Source: Ceratopteris richardii
Taxonomy: Eukaryota; Streptophyta; Polypodiopsida; Polypodiales; Pteridaceae
Assembly (NCBI GenBank): GCA_020310875.1
Contig: CM035417.1
Span: 107,804,104 to 107,868,103, forward strand
DNA: 64,000 nt
Direction: 5' to 3'
This document shows, piece by piece, positions 23,971 to 36,253 of the stretch. Within the stretch, counting starts at the first letter, position 1; every line of letters begins with the position of its first letter. Position numbers and translations under genes: made by a program. Below the pieces are notes generated by a model that saw only the letters and a program-made list of their open reading frames with translations, did no database searches and was not told where the DNA came from.

Positions 23971-24316
23971 AGGAGGTGGTGGTCACTCTAATCACTCTCT
24001 GTCTAATTCCCAAATGTGTTTTTCCTCTCTTTCTTATGATGTTTTCCTAATGTATCTATTGTTTTATCTAGGCTAATAAATCAACGAATCCCTAGACTAA
24101 ACAAGAGTAAAAGTGCTCACACGTATGGACTAAGCTAATGCAAATTGTGAATGCTCAAACTCAGGTAACCAAACAATCTTTCTATTCAAAGTGTGTATGT
24201 GAAGCAATGCAAAAAATCACAGAATCTGAAATGCTAGTACGTGAAATATATGTCCGATGGCAAGGTTCCTCTCTGTCTTCTCAAGGAGTGGGTCACGTGT
24301 CGAGGATCACTAGCGA

Positions 24317-24333
24317 ACCACGTCGGGTTCACG
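24317..24333 (-). other. gypsy A primer binding site
   Basis: On the minus strand, GTGAACCCGACGTGG directly follows the LTR 3' end ..CTTCGCGACA. The long-LTR family at 56306 and 59101-59118 has TTTGGTGAACCCGRCGTGA at the same place. The cognate tRNA is not identified. Confidence 0.6.
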
Positions 24334-24562
24334 TGTCGCGAAGGAAGCAGGTGAATGGGAAGAGCTGGCGCGGGGTCGGATCAAGCCCCTGAGGTGCACT
24401 GTTCCCACGTCCGGCAAGCGGCATCTATGCATTAGGCGCCTCGCCGTCTCTTTGGTGTGACGATCTTCGTAAGGCCCCTACTCTCTCGGAAGAGACGAGC
24501 GAACGTGCATACGCATAAGATCGTAGGCATCAGGAAGGAAAAAATTCAGATACGAGGCTAAA
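24334..24562 (-). repeat. gypsy A 5' LTR (recognisable part)
   Basis: Partner of 10184-10412. The right side abuts the RT start of copia B, so the 5' end of this LTR appears to be lost. Confidence 0.65.
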
Positions 24563-27500
24563 AATTTTTCTCGATCTCCAATTCCAATTGCATCTTCAAA
24601 GCAAGAAGGTTCAGCATGCCCCACTTATTTCCTATTACCTTCATGTTCTCCTTGGTGGGCACTAGAGTTGATGTTTTAGTCTCCTCAAGTGCTTCAATCT
24701 CTTCTTGCATTGCGTCTTTCTATTCGGTGTACCTGCTTGCATCTTCATAACAATGAGCTCATGATGTTCTACTATTTTGTTCATATATGCATAGTGAGTT
24801 ACCATGTAAGAATCATAAGTAAACCTGCGAGTTGGATATTTAACCCTAGAAGAATTCCTTTATTCACCTTTTGGAGTAATAAACCTCCTTTACCTTGGGT
24901 ACTTGATCTCTTTCTTTGATGTGGCTTCTTTCTCCATCATGTGTCTTTCATCATCTTCAACTTCATTACCTTCTTCGTCCAACTCTACCAATGTTTCTTT
25001 GCCTTTGTTGATTGATTTTTCTTCATAGATTGATGAAGATATCCCCCTCCATAACGAAGTCATGCATTAACTATCTTCATTGATTGAACACCTTGGGACA
25101 CTAAGCTCTAGGTTGATTTGTTCTACATGATGTCCATACTTTTCTTCTTCATATTCCTCCATACAATCATAATTCACCCAAGGGAGCAGCTCATAAAATG
25201 TTAAATTCCTTGATATCCTCAAGTCCTTTGTGTCTGAGTTGGAACACATGTAACCTTTATGATCATTTGAATATCCTAAAAACACATGCTTTTCCACCTT
25301 TGGTTTTAGCTTGTGCCTCGATTCACTTGGCACATGCACATAAAAAGTACATCCAAATATCTTCAAGTGGGAAATATGTCAAGCCATGGATCCCTGAGGT
25401 AGGAGCCCTATTCATAAGATACATAGTGGTATTTGCTGCATCACTCTTAAACATGTAAGGTACATCTATCGCATTAAGCATTGCTCTAGCAATCTCCGCA
25501 ATGTATCTATTCTTTATGTCTGCTATCCCATTTTGTTGGGATGTGTACCTACATGTTACTTGCCTCTTGATGGCTTGATCCATTAAAAAATTAGAAAATT
25601 CATTGGAGAAATATTCTCCCCCTCCATTGGACCTTATCGTCTTGATATATGTACCTCTTTACTTCTCTGACATTGCCTTGAATGTTTTGAAACATGTAAA
25701 TACATCTGATTTGTTTTTTATGAAGTAAACCCAAGCCATCCTTGTGTAGTTATCTATAAAAGTGAATTATTACTCTTTACCTCCAATGGATTGCTCTTTG
25801 GTCGGCCCCTACACATCTGTATGTATCAAATCCAATGGATGTTGGCTTATGTAGCCACTCTTCTTGAATGGAAGTCTTGCTTGCTTCCTAGCTGACAAGA
25901 TTCACATAAATGCTTCATACCTTGTCCTTGGAATTGGGAAGCCCTTCAACCAGGCACATGAATTGTATTTCCTTCATTATTTTTATATTGATGTGACCTA
26001 TTCTCTTGTGCCACAAGTCCAACTCTAAAATCTGCTTGTTTCCATATGTGAAGTAGACATGTTGAGTGGAATGATAACTTACCTCCAAATTGAAGAGTCT
26101 CCCTTGCTTCCTTCCTCTTTGTACAAGCTTGTACCTTTGCTTAGGGTTCTCCACAAAGCATCTACATTTCTTGAATCTTACTTGATAGCCTCTTGCAACC
26201 ATTTTCCCAATGACACCAAGTTGTTTGTGATGGTACATACATGCAAGACATCCTCGAGACATCTTCCTTCCTCCTTGTCATCCAAAGCTACATCTCCAAC
26301 ATGGGAGATCTCATGGGATGTAACGTCACTTGTTTCTACATGTTGTTTACCTTTGGGAGCATGTAGATTAGTAAATTAAGAAGCATTGCAACTCATATGG
26401 TTGCTACATCCACTATCAATATACCAATTGTTATCTACTTTGCTTGAATTCTTATTCATGTGCATCATCAAGAGATTTTCATTTTCTAAGCTTGTAGAAG
26501 CATAATTACCTTGGCCTTTGTATGAAGAACCTTGATTATAGCTCCTTTCGTTTCCTTGTTGGTAGCAATGTGTAGTATATTGGCCAAACGTGTCACGTAT
26601 GTAACACCCTTTGCCATCTTGATTCTTGTTTTGTTGATGCCTTCCTCCTCTTCCTCTACCTCTTTGTGATGCGGTGCCTTGGTCATGTCCTTGATTAGTT
26701 AAGTGACCTTGCCTTCCTCCAAATCTTCCTTTGCCCATGCCTTGTCCTCTTCTGCTTTTTCTCCTTTGATTCCCTGCATAAAAAACTTATGGATCCTTGG
26801 TTTTAGTTGAACTTCCACCTATGTTCATTTCTTTGGTGACCATGAGAGCAACCAATTGCTCAAAATATGGAAGATTATCCTTTACATATACGAAAGTGGT
26901 AAAGGGTTTCCACTTCTCATCATCCCTCAAACCATTGAGAGTATAAGCCACAAGATCCTCATCATCTATGTGGCTTCGAATGGATCCCAATGCATCTAAC
27001 GGTTCCTTGACCTTAAGTATGTAGTAATTTATGCTACTTGCTAAGCTCTTCCTAAGATTGTTGAGCTCATTCTTGAGTTGGATCTTCCTTTCTTTGGTGC
27101 CTCTTGAATAAAGCCTCTCAAGTTCCTCCCATACCTTCATGCTTGAATCCAATTCTTGGATATGGCCGATCATGTTATTGCTAATGTGTTGGGAAAGGAT
27201 AACAATAACCCTCTTATCTCTTTAATTCCATTCCCTAAAGGCTCTTTGCTGGTGATTGGTTGGGTTTTCATACAATCTAGGTTCTAGTTCACTTTCACTA
27301 ATCAATCCCAAAAGGCCCTTGCCCATAAGGTAGTTGGAGACCCTAAATGTCCATGGTTGATAGTTCCCCTTGTCTAGCTTTTCAATTTGAGTGTTCAAGT
27401 CTCCCATCTCTGGTATTTACTACTTTCTCTATCCCTTAGCTAATGTTCAAATGTGTGCAAAATGTAAATGAGGCTCAGAAGTTACCTTAAAGGCCTTCCT

Positions 27501-27652
27501 TAGATGGACACCTTGCACTCTTGAAAATTTGAGTAGAATAAGCTCTCCCTTAATGTGAGCTACCTTCAACAAGCTTCTATTGATGCAAATCATCAACGAC
27601 CAACTCCAAGAGGTCTTCTTGCTTGTACTTGATGCCTCCAAGATACCAAAAT

Positions 27653-27664
27653 GCTATGATACCA
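27653..27664 (-). other. copia B primer binding site
   Basis: TGGTATCATAGC on the minus strand, one base off the Met-tRNA type TGGTATCAGAGC, between the LTR and gag. Confidence 0.7.
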
Positions 27665-27666
27665 CT

Positions 27667-28202
27667 TACAGGGGAAGTATCTCAACCCCTGTGCAACGAT
27701 GAAGCATGAATGACCTTCACACATACCCTTCTTTGACCTGTGCACACCAAAAATTCTCTATCATAGAGCATATGTAAATAACTCTAGTGAGCTTTTTTGG
27801 ATGTGTACAAAACACCAAGAGCTCTCCACATAATCAAATTTCACTCAAAATGGAAGCTTAAACAAAGAGAAACAATTTCCACAAGATGAGCTAGTTGAAT
27901 GCTCACAACGTCTAGTCAAATAGAGGCCTCACTTCACTTTAACAAGCATTTCTTAGAGATTATATAGAGATTGAGTCTCAACATTGGATTACATTTAAAG
28001 CACTCTAATATCTACCCTATGACAACAAAATCATATCAAATGGATAAATAGAGAAGGAGAATAAGCCCTTACGGAACAACTTAGAATCATGAGAAATTGT
28101 ATCTAAAAGCACATTTAAAATGAGAATATTTAGACATTTGTATATGAGTGATTGCGATACCTCAAGAATTGTTATATAAGGTTTACAACCCTCTCTCTAA
28201 CA
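27667..28202 (-). repeat. copia B 5' LTR (limits approximate)
   Basis: On the minus strand it would start TGTTAGAGAGAGGG (28202) and end ..CCCCTGTA next to the primer site. There is no second copy to confirm the limits. Confidence 0.45.
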
Positions 28203-30037
28203 CTGTAATGCTTCATCCATGGTGTCATCAAATGAGTTGTCCCTTGAACTATCGTGATATCCCTTTACAAAAAAATCCTACCTAACTGAATGGTTCTATA
28301 CTAATTCCATTACAATCTGAACTTAGAACAAGAATTCCAATCATTAATAACATATATCCTCCTCCTAAGTACGTTTGATTTACCCTTAGAGATTAGAGAA
28401 GGAGAGTCCACATCAACTAAAACTCACATATCGTCTCTAGAAACGAGGGAACCAATTCGACCTAATGCGCTCAAATCTATGGATAGAGGTCAACAAGATT
28501 CAAAGGTTAAAGCATTTTCTAGCATATGATGGGAATTTTCACTCTAACATCCTTGATGTGGCTAAGTCATTAAATGAACAATTATGGGAAAACGTTGTTG
28601 CAGAAATGTGGAAATGAGAAATTCAAAGTCCTACACGGATCCTTTTGATTCCTACTCATGATTTTGTGAAGGATATTACTTTCTTGAAAGCCCTTGAGAA
28701 GGAGAACACACTCTAGTGCATCGCCATCAAAATACTTTACTAGTTTCAAGCATTGTACTGCAAAAGATTTGTTTCTTTTGTGCGAGCGAAGGGAGCACCC
28801 GCCCACCCACCTAAGGCTTCTTCCAAGGCCTAGGACCAAGGCGCAAACCAAGGCATAGGCCTTGGCATACCTTGTCATCCGAGTCACCAAATTCATCATT
28901 GGTGCCGTTGGCTGCACTCGAGGGAGTACCTCAATGATCAAGGAAGATAGAGGTTCCTGATAATTCTCGAGAGGCCACCCATCCCAATATTGTTCCCCTC
29001 GAAGCTCGCTTAACCATCACAATCTCTTGCCACTGAGCTACACTCTTGTGGTGTCTGAAGAAGGGGAAAGACTAAGGTTAACATTACCTCGAACATGTTT
29101 TGGTCCATCAAAGCTTTATTCTTTGATTTCAAAGCCTGTTTTTGAAGTATTTTTGGGGTGTCTTTTGGCGCCATTTTGGAGTATTCGCACATAGTTTTCT
29201 TCACATAAGTCCAAGAACATCAACAAGGGTGCTCTTTTTACTTCTTTGACAATAAATATAATCCTATGAAGCTATCTTTTCAGCCACACTCATAAAACTA
29301 CAAGTTTTTGGAAAGGTTTTCACTTTTGGTGAGAGTAGTTGCTACAAATTTATGCATGTTTTTGAGCCTAAAACATCAGAGTTAACAGACACTTGTAGGT
29401 GTTGTTGGCTAGTTTTTGGGTTGAGCATTCAGAATTTTAGTATCATTTTACTGCATATATTGACCACATACACACCATGTACGCTTTTGTGGATACTGCT
29501 TATGTACGTCCATGTGGTCATTGATATAGGAATTATGTTTTTGCATAAAGCCTTTTACGTTTGATAAAGAGGATTGTGGTGAGGTTTTCTTAACTGGGAG
29601 ACACCCTAATGTCAGGGTCTCTTCTATGATGCAAGTGGAAGACTTATCCAACCTCGCCAAAGAAGATGTATGATAGTTGTTCATAGGTGCTCGATAAGCT
29701 TAGTTGGCTTCTATTGGGTAACTAATTATATGCAATGGAGTTAGCGATTCACTATGCAGTAAAACAAGTCTGTATTTCAGTTTTATAATATTTTGACCAA
29801 AACATGGAAGAGACATGTGATACATATACAGAGTCAATTGACCATGTGGATCACTTATGGGATAAGAATTACATGTTAAATGTGGATAGAATATATGTAT
29901 TTGGACCAATAGAAGGAAATGAGTATGGATTTTGGTGGAACTAATGCAAAAATGATTGGAGGGGTGTAGAGAAACATGAAATTGATCTCATGTTTGAAAC
30001 AAATGGCCACTAGAGGCACAATCTAGAATCGAAAAGG

Positions 30038-30040
<3 letters not shown>
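28203..30040. other. intergenic DNA, no gene recognised
   Basis: No family motif is seen on either strand. 28790-28870 is a GGCCTAGG/AAGGCCTTGG-rich patch. Confidence 0.45.
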
Positions 30041-30078
<38 letters not shown>

Positions 30079-30260
30079 CAGAGAGAGAGAAAGAGGAGAG
30101 AGAGGGACATGAGAGAGAGGTAGAGAGAGGACAAGAGAAGTAGAGAGACAAGATAGAGAGAGATAAAGAGATGATGATGGAATTATATAGAGAATGTAGA
30201 GAGAGTGTGAGAGAAGTAAAGAGAGAAGGTAGAGAGAGATAGATAGAGAGTAGATAAAGT
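30041..30260. repeat. (TA)n followed by an impure (GA)n tract
   Basis: TA run at about 30041-30074, then about 180 bp of GAGAGA with scattered T and A. Confidence 0.85.
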
Positions 30261-30599
30261 TTTCTAACTAAGAATAAAAAAGCAAGGAGGTTGCTTTTTT
30301 GGAAAAATGCCAAAAAATAAGAGAAAATGCAAATAACTTATAAAACTAATCAAACAAAATTCTCAAAAACTTTCGAGAACTTCTAGATAACTTTCCATAC
30401 TCAAAACCACAAAGAGCCTCCTTTTTTTTTCTTTTCTAACACAAAAATATGCATTGAAAAATAATACAAATTTTCAAAACATTAAAGCAAAAATCTCAAA
30501 ATTCTAGATAAAAATTCGTAAACATTTCCAACAAGAGAAAATGTAAAGAAAAAGCATGATAAATGATGAGAATTAATAAACCTAAAAGGAAAAGGCTAT

Positions 30600-32960
30600 G
30601 TCGAGCCTAGATCGATTTTTGCAAGTCCCAAGTGATCTAGAAAGATTCAATTTTGATGATAATAGGCTTTGATCCTACATATAATGATTTATGGCAACTC
30701 TTCATCCTCTGTAGTCACTAATCGTACTGCAATCCATTTTGGCACAATGACCATGTCATAATGCCACTTTGAGTGCTCCACTAGAATAGTATTTCTAGCA
30801 ACCTCAATCTTTTGCATCTCTTTGTATATAATTTTAATATATTTTGGATTTAATCTATAACATTTTCCTCTTATTGGTCTGGCTTATTCAATCACTAGAG
30901 TCCTTAGTCCCTAAAAAATGGCAGGTGTCCCTTCCAAATCCTTATAATGCCCTATAAATACATCCACATATATTCTAATAAGAGATGTTATCCATAGTAT
31001 TATCCAGTACTAGGTGGGCACTAGTATAGGATGTGAATTAGCTTAATCAATGTTGCACTTAAGGGTTTTCTTCTTCTTGCTTCTATGGCATGTCACTAGT
31101 TCACCCTAATTAGGAACTTAAATGTCAATCGCTTTTCCTCTCATGGACTTCCTCAGTAATTGAGTTGTTTAGAAAAATTTCATCGCAAGAAGATGAGCCT
31201 CCTCCTCCCAACCAGGCCAACATGTCCTCTTCCTCATATGAATCCGAATCTAGGTTGTCTAACATATCTTTTTCCATACAAATACCAATTGTCTCCATCA
31301 TGCTAGAATGTCCTTGGTTGTCTATTCCTTCTTTTAAAAATATATTTTTTAGCTATCTTCCCTCTTGTTTCACCCACATAGTATCCTTGACCCAATCATG
31401 CAACACACTGGCATGCCTTAGTGAGGGTCTCCCAATCAATAGAGGATAACCTCCATCTACTTAGGGTGTTCTCAAAATGACAAAGTCCAAAGTGAAGGTG
31501 TTACCTTGGACCTCAATTAAAACCAGTATAATCTATAAGGGGGGATTCCCCTATGACTTTAACAGTGCTAGTGAGTCATAGTCTCGTATAATCTATAAGG
31601 GGGGATTCCCCTATGACTTTAACCTTACTAGTAGCATTAGCCTTTGAAACCAGAGCAGATGTGGAAGCTTCCTCAATGATCTACAAAACGTTTGCTCTAA
31701 ATCTTGCATCCATCTTTAATCGATAATATTTATAGCCTCCTTTTTAATTAATTTAAGTACTCTTGAAGCCTTAGTCTCAGTAGGAGCATGGGCTATCTAT
31801 GAAGGTTCAAAATCCCTTTGGGCCCTGCTCAATGCATGTCCAATGGTTTCACTTATGCTTGTTAGCTCTTCTTTTTGTTGTGTCTCTTCACTTAGAGTAG
31901 GTCTATCCTACAGCTCCCCTTTTCCTTGTTTAGCCCATTTCTCTATAAATCTTGGCACATTTTTGATTGAGGTGATTTCCCTTTGCTTCTTGTCTTCATA
32001 ACAAAAGAGACAATTTCTTCTAAATGTACTACTCTAGCAAATGGTGATGGCATAATCTTTTCTTTTGTAGCTCCTAGATTACGCATAGAAAGCATCTAAA
32101 TAAGAGGCTTGATGTGGATGCCTTGTTCGTTGGGCAACAAAATATGTAGTGATCTCTAGATTCTAGTAGTTTCTAGAAGGAGGAGAATTCTTTGGTAGAA
32201 GACATTTTCTTTAATAATGTTCACATTCTCTACACATAAAGCAAATGATTGGCCTTTTGGGCCCATTTCCAAAATTACCCCAAGGACCTGGGTTGTAGGT
32301 GTTACCTTGACTTGGTGCAGTGGCCATTACATTTGTTTGTGGTTGGACTCCTCCTTGTCCCCAATATCCTTGTGTATGCATTCCTCTTGGATGAAACTCA
32401 TGGGATTCTTGGCCATCTTTCCTGCATAACTAGCGAGTCACACGTAAGAGAGGGCATTCACTTACCACATGGCCTTATTTGGTACACATGGTCCACCATA
32501 GTCCACTTTTGATGCTAGCTCCATGACGTTTTTGTAGCTCGTGTCAGACTTGTGTGAACTCCCTCGATTCGGCCTCCTTTTCCTTTTGTACTTTCAATGC
32601 ATCAATCTCATGAACTAGTTGGATTATTGCACTTTCTTCTTTGTTGTGGAGCTTATTCCTTTTTAAGCTCTGAAGCTCTTTCCTCAACTATGTTATGGTG
32701 TCTTCATGTTGCATTGGGTATAGTAGACTAGGAGAGCGAGTTCCATATGGATGTCTAATCTACTCTAACATTGTTGCTATAGAAATGAATTCTTTAGTTG
32801 ATGTTATGGGGAGCACTAACTCCTTAACCTTGCACTGTGTGGATATTGGAAGTGGTTTAGGTAGCCACTTCTTCACCAAAAAGTCATGGTACTACAACAT
32901 ATCAGGGGTATATGATGGCTTCTGCTAGGGCAAATACAGGGGTGTCATTTTTCCTGATGC
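30600..32960 (-). mobile_element. gypsy D: decayed gypsy-type gag-protease relic
   Basis: Minus-strand translation shows two CCHC-type knuckles (around 32455-32500 and 32205-32250, the latter CFMCRECEHY..KC). It also shows the segment after the protease, GGYPLLIGRPSLRHASVLHD (about 31380-31455), and the start of RT, GKCYRLNPKYIKIIYKEMQK (about 30790-30870). RT ends early and no LTR is seen. It is broken in many places, ten or more. Confidence 0.7.
31526..31623. repeat. 60-bp period tandem duplication
   Basis: A 38-bp segment starting GTATAATCTATAAGGGGGGA is present at 31526-31563 and 31586-31623 with no mismatch, so it is recent compared with the element around it. Confidence 0.85.
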
Positions 32961-33175
32961 CAGTGTAAGCTTTGGCATACGCATCAATACAAAACCATCA
33001 CTTTTTGCATCTGTGTAGTGTTGGTATTTACATCAGTATGGGCAGTATGAGCACTAGTATTTTCATTCGTATGAGCATCGATATAAGTGCCCATAATCCA
33101 TTGTGCACGAATGTCGGTATTGATGCCGGTATGTGGCTACGCATATCGAGATGCCAAATTTTTTTTGGGTAGAGT
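32961..33175. repeat. CACTA transposon end with subterminal repeats
   Basis: CACTAGTATTTTCATTCGTA at 33052 starts a stretch with repeated GAGCATCGATA, GTCGGTATTG and GCCGGTAT words, typical of CACTA subterminal arrays. The DNA just left of 33052 (33015-33050) has similar words and a TAGTG, so two ends may be nested here. Confidence 0.5.
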
Positions 33176-33669
33176 GCATTATCTCTTACTACAGCAACAT
33201 TACCATGATGTTGTGTAGCAAAAGACAATACATTGTACCAAAAAAAAAACCGAGTACATGTGACATGCACTCTAGTGGCAACCAAAACATGATTTGATAA
33301 AGAAAAACACTATCGGACATAAAAGAGATGCACATTGTGAACCATGAACCATGAACCATGTACAAAAGAGATATGTATTCCATAATTGAAGCATGTAGAA
33401 AAGTGTGTCAAACCATTTTCATATATGATCCAAATACAAAATGTGGCAAAGCACTACCATATAGGAACCAAATACAAAATTCAGGTGCACCATTGCCATA
33501 TATAAGACAAATATAAAATTGTGGCACACCACTACCATACACATGCCCAGAGGGATCAAAACATCTATATCTATAGTCCTACAACAAATGACATTCATGA
33601 AATGAGACAAATTGACATGATATTTACAAACAACAATTAAAAACATCAAACCAAGTTTATAAGCTCACC
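33176..33669. other. CACTA non-coding 3' part
   Basis: Between the terminal repeats and the second gene. It contains repeats of 'accatataggaaccaaatacaaaat' type words spaced about 50-60 bp apart at 33420-33520. No coding. Confidence 0.4.
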
Positions 33670-34835
33670 TTATTGTAGATGCTCCCATGAAATGACCACA
33701 TCGTGTCCCTCCAAGTCCTCCAACACTATAGCCAATCCATGACGGTATCCATAAGCCTCCTCAATTCGTGTCAGAGGACCACCCACTACCAACTCCTACA
33801 ACAAATATGCAAAATGTTAGATGAAAATACATGATGTCCTTAACAAAAATAAATTCGATAATCAAAATGATACTTACAAAATCGTGACATATACTTTCAT
33901 ATCTAGAATGTGGCCACAGCATCTCATTGCTGACGATATCGGTTAGGATTCTATTGCTAAGCATCATGAATAATATCTAACTCCTCAGAATCTAACCATA
34001 GGCTTCGATAAGCCTACTCTAAAAACATCATGAGCCTTAGATCGTCAATGAGACATAACCTCACATGCCTTGTGCTGAATCCACTCTAAGTTGACAATAG
34101 GATGCCCATGTACTGGCCAAAAATCCTCATAGATCCTCTCTCTGATATTTTTTTTATGATCTTGTTAAATCCATTTCAACATGACAAAGTGTCCTAATTG
34201 TATGGAGCAAAGCTGCTATATACAAGTACGCATGGCCTTTTCAGCCGCATCCATCACTGGACCTCCATCACATATACTATACACCTTGGAGTTATCATGG
34301 TCATAGCACCACAAGATGTACATGGTGTACCACGTGGCATACCACGTGGTGTACCACATGGTATATCTACATTTTAGATACTTGCTCTAGGAGTAGAAGT
34401 GGGAGACACAACATCCATCACACTACCTCCACATCATCCACCTCCTCAAGAGCCACCTGTAGATCCACCACTCGAACCTCCTCCACTAGAGTGTGACCTC
34501 AACCGAGGAGACACGCCAGCACCTGTATCATGCTAAGGTGTTGAACACATACGACGACTACTAGAGCCACTAGGAGATGGATGAGAAGGCGGTCATGAAG
34601 TCATAAAGCTAGGAGACATACCTCTGATGTGAGTAGCCCTACTCGCAGGAATGATGCTGACGGGAGTGATGCTGGTGGGAGTAAGGTCAGTAAGAGTGAG
34701 GCCGAGGGGAGTGCTACCACGAGCCATCCTATACTGTGATATGACGGCCATATACGTAGGAGGTAGTTGAGACATAAACTCCACGAACTGCTCCTCTGTC
34801 ATGGAATCTGGAGTGATCAGAGGACTCTCTCCCAT
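33670..34835 (-). pseudogene. CACTA second gene (plant En/Spm-type accessory protein), decayed
   Basis: Begins MGESPLITPDSMTEEQFVEF (34835) and ends EEAYGYRHGLAIVLEDLEGH..WEHLQ at 33670. The last exon (33670-33795) is preceded by an 82-bp intron with a clean GTAAGT donor and TTGTAG acceptor (33796-33877). It joins in phase to WPHSRYESICHDF. In CACTA elements the second protein typically ends in such a helix with a Gly-Tyr-x-x-Gly segment. Stops break the middle (for example after PSFMTS and in the Gly/Ser-rich stretch near 34430-34500), so the gene is dead. The order, transposase then this gene on the same strand, is that of plant CACTA elements. Confidence 0.6.
34318..34366. repeat. CACGTG-containing short tandem
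   Basis: GTACCACGTGG and TACCACATGG alternate in three to four copies of about 18 bp within the CACTA second gene, giving the peptide IPCGTPRGMPRGTPCTS. Confidence 0.6.
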
Positions 34836-34960
34836 CGTGCTCTACAACAAAAAACTCAAATAATTAGCATTCAATAATAATGATAATGTAGTGAAAGAGT
34901 AGTTTACAAAACAACATAACAAATAATATAAACACAAAATAGTACGTACAAGTGTTTGCT

Positions 34961-36253
34961 TTAGAAATCCTGTATTCTGGCATCCTCTTGGAGATCTGAT
35001 GCACAAAAGATATTTATCTCTACATTGGCGACTTCTAGATCTCTTGGTATACTAGCTCCTTCTTGATCAAAGTTCTCGTACAACATATTGTTTGTTACTT
35101 CATTGTGTATCTCATTTTCTTCAAAGATCTCTTCATCTCGAATAATGATCTCTTCCTCCTCGACTACCGAATGAATCTCAGAGTCTACTATAGATGGAAT
35201 TTCTTCTACATCTATGTTCTCACAATTTTTTTTGCTATGTCAAAAGACTTGTAAAACAAATAGCCACTCTGGTTCCTTTGAATCTAGAATAAAAATAACT
35301 TCCTCATAGTGTTCGGGAAGTACAAATGTATCACTTTCATCTGTCCATAGCTTTATGGAGTCTACTTGAAGCAAACCACTCTTATCCTACCTCAATATTG
35401 CGTTTCTTCCTGAGGTGACTACTTTGAACCATTCCACATAAAAAAGAAAGTAATCAAACTTTTTGAAGGATATCTTCAAGATATCTCAGATCACTCTGCA
35501 ATAATCAAGGTGGCCTTCTTGAGCATTTTCGCCTCTTGCACTAGCTATACTTTTTTGGAAAACATTCACCATCACCCCACTATCAAAACTAGAACTCTTT
35601 TCATCGATTCGTGCGATACGAAAGTGTTGTCCACAACACCATGGTGTAGAATACTCCCAATCACACCCCTTTGCGAGTTCCTCAACTTCTTCAGAGATAT
35701 CTTCACCCGCTTCCTTTGCTTGTGAAACCACTATATCTAGCCATATGCTCATTGAAAAGGGTGGAACAAGTCGAAGACTTTCCAAAAGAGTCAAAAATCA
35801 AGTGGAATGATTCTTTCAAAGCTTGAGCTCTTTCCTTTGCGTTTGTCTCCTTGGCAAGCTCATACCTCTCTAACCACTTTTGCATAGGCTTAGAGTTAAT
35901 GATGCAAAACTTCATTGGCTTTTCTTTGAAATCTGCATCCATTTACGTTGAGGTTCATCACCTACGAGATGAACACCTTCATCATCACTCCATAAACAAG
36001 GCATTTCTAGGTCTGACATGCGTAGAACCTCTGTAATGAATACAAAATAATCTTGTATAAGACATCCCTCTGCCATGCTACCCTTTGTACGTGCCCTTTG
36101 TCCAAAAAACCCTTTTAATGTCTTAATGAAGTGCTCTAAGAAGAACATCCATGGACTATGGACAATTCCTACTATTGCAACTTCATCAACGACATGGACG
36201 AGTAAATGAAGCCGTGAGTGGTATTTCTGAGTCCCACAACTGCTTCTATCCAT
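34961..36253 (-). pseudogene. CACTA (En/Spm) transposase, C-terminal part
   Basis: Minus-strand blocks: HLLVHVVDEVAIVGIVHSPW then MFFLEHFIKTLKGFFGQRAR then KGSMAEGCLIQDYFVFITEV, which is the DUF4218 region of TNP2-type transposases. Further on come FYVEWFKVVTSGRN and ESDTFVLPEHYEEVIFILDS, which match the DUF4216 region, and an acidic tail ending EDARIQDF at 34961. The catalytic N-terminal half is absent to the right of 36253. Several frames are needed to read it, so it is a remnant. Both domain assignments are from memory of the family. Confidence 0.75.

Larger units (their letters stand above)
10184..24562 (-). mobile_element. gypsy A: large, old, broken Ty3/gypsy-type element
   Basis: Minus-strand order is LTR (24562-24334), primer site (24333-24317), gag with one CCHC knuckle, protease, RT, RNase H, integrase, a long non-coding 3' part and the 3' LTR (ending at 10184). 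Both LTR ends read TGTC.. on the plus strand and share about 228 bp with some 35-40 differences by eye (about 16%), so the insertion is old. The gag-pol frame has roughly ten or more breaks. The 3' part (10.4-17.7 kb) is unusually long and carries satellites and a plus-strand small-protein region; some of this may be later nested insertion. The left flank is a LINE and the right flank is copia B, so no target duplication can be checked. Pol resembles a lineage I associate with basidiomycete fungi and non-seed plants more than the common angiosperm clades, which is inference. Confidence 0.7.
24575..28202 (-). mobile_element. copia B: broken Ty1/copia element, 3' part missing
   Basis: Minus-strand order: LTR, primer site, gag (MGDLNTQIEKLDKGNYQPWT), zinc-knuckle region, protease (WYIDSGCSNHMS), GAG-pre-integrase (LDLWHKRIGHIN), integrase (YTSQQNGIADIKNRYIAEIA, LMNRAPTSG, KIFGCTFYVHVP) and only the start of RT (AMQEEIEALEETKTSTLVPT). 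It stops where gypsy A begins. It is broken in about ten places and lacks most of RT, RNase H and the 3' LTR. Confidence 0.85.
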
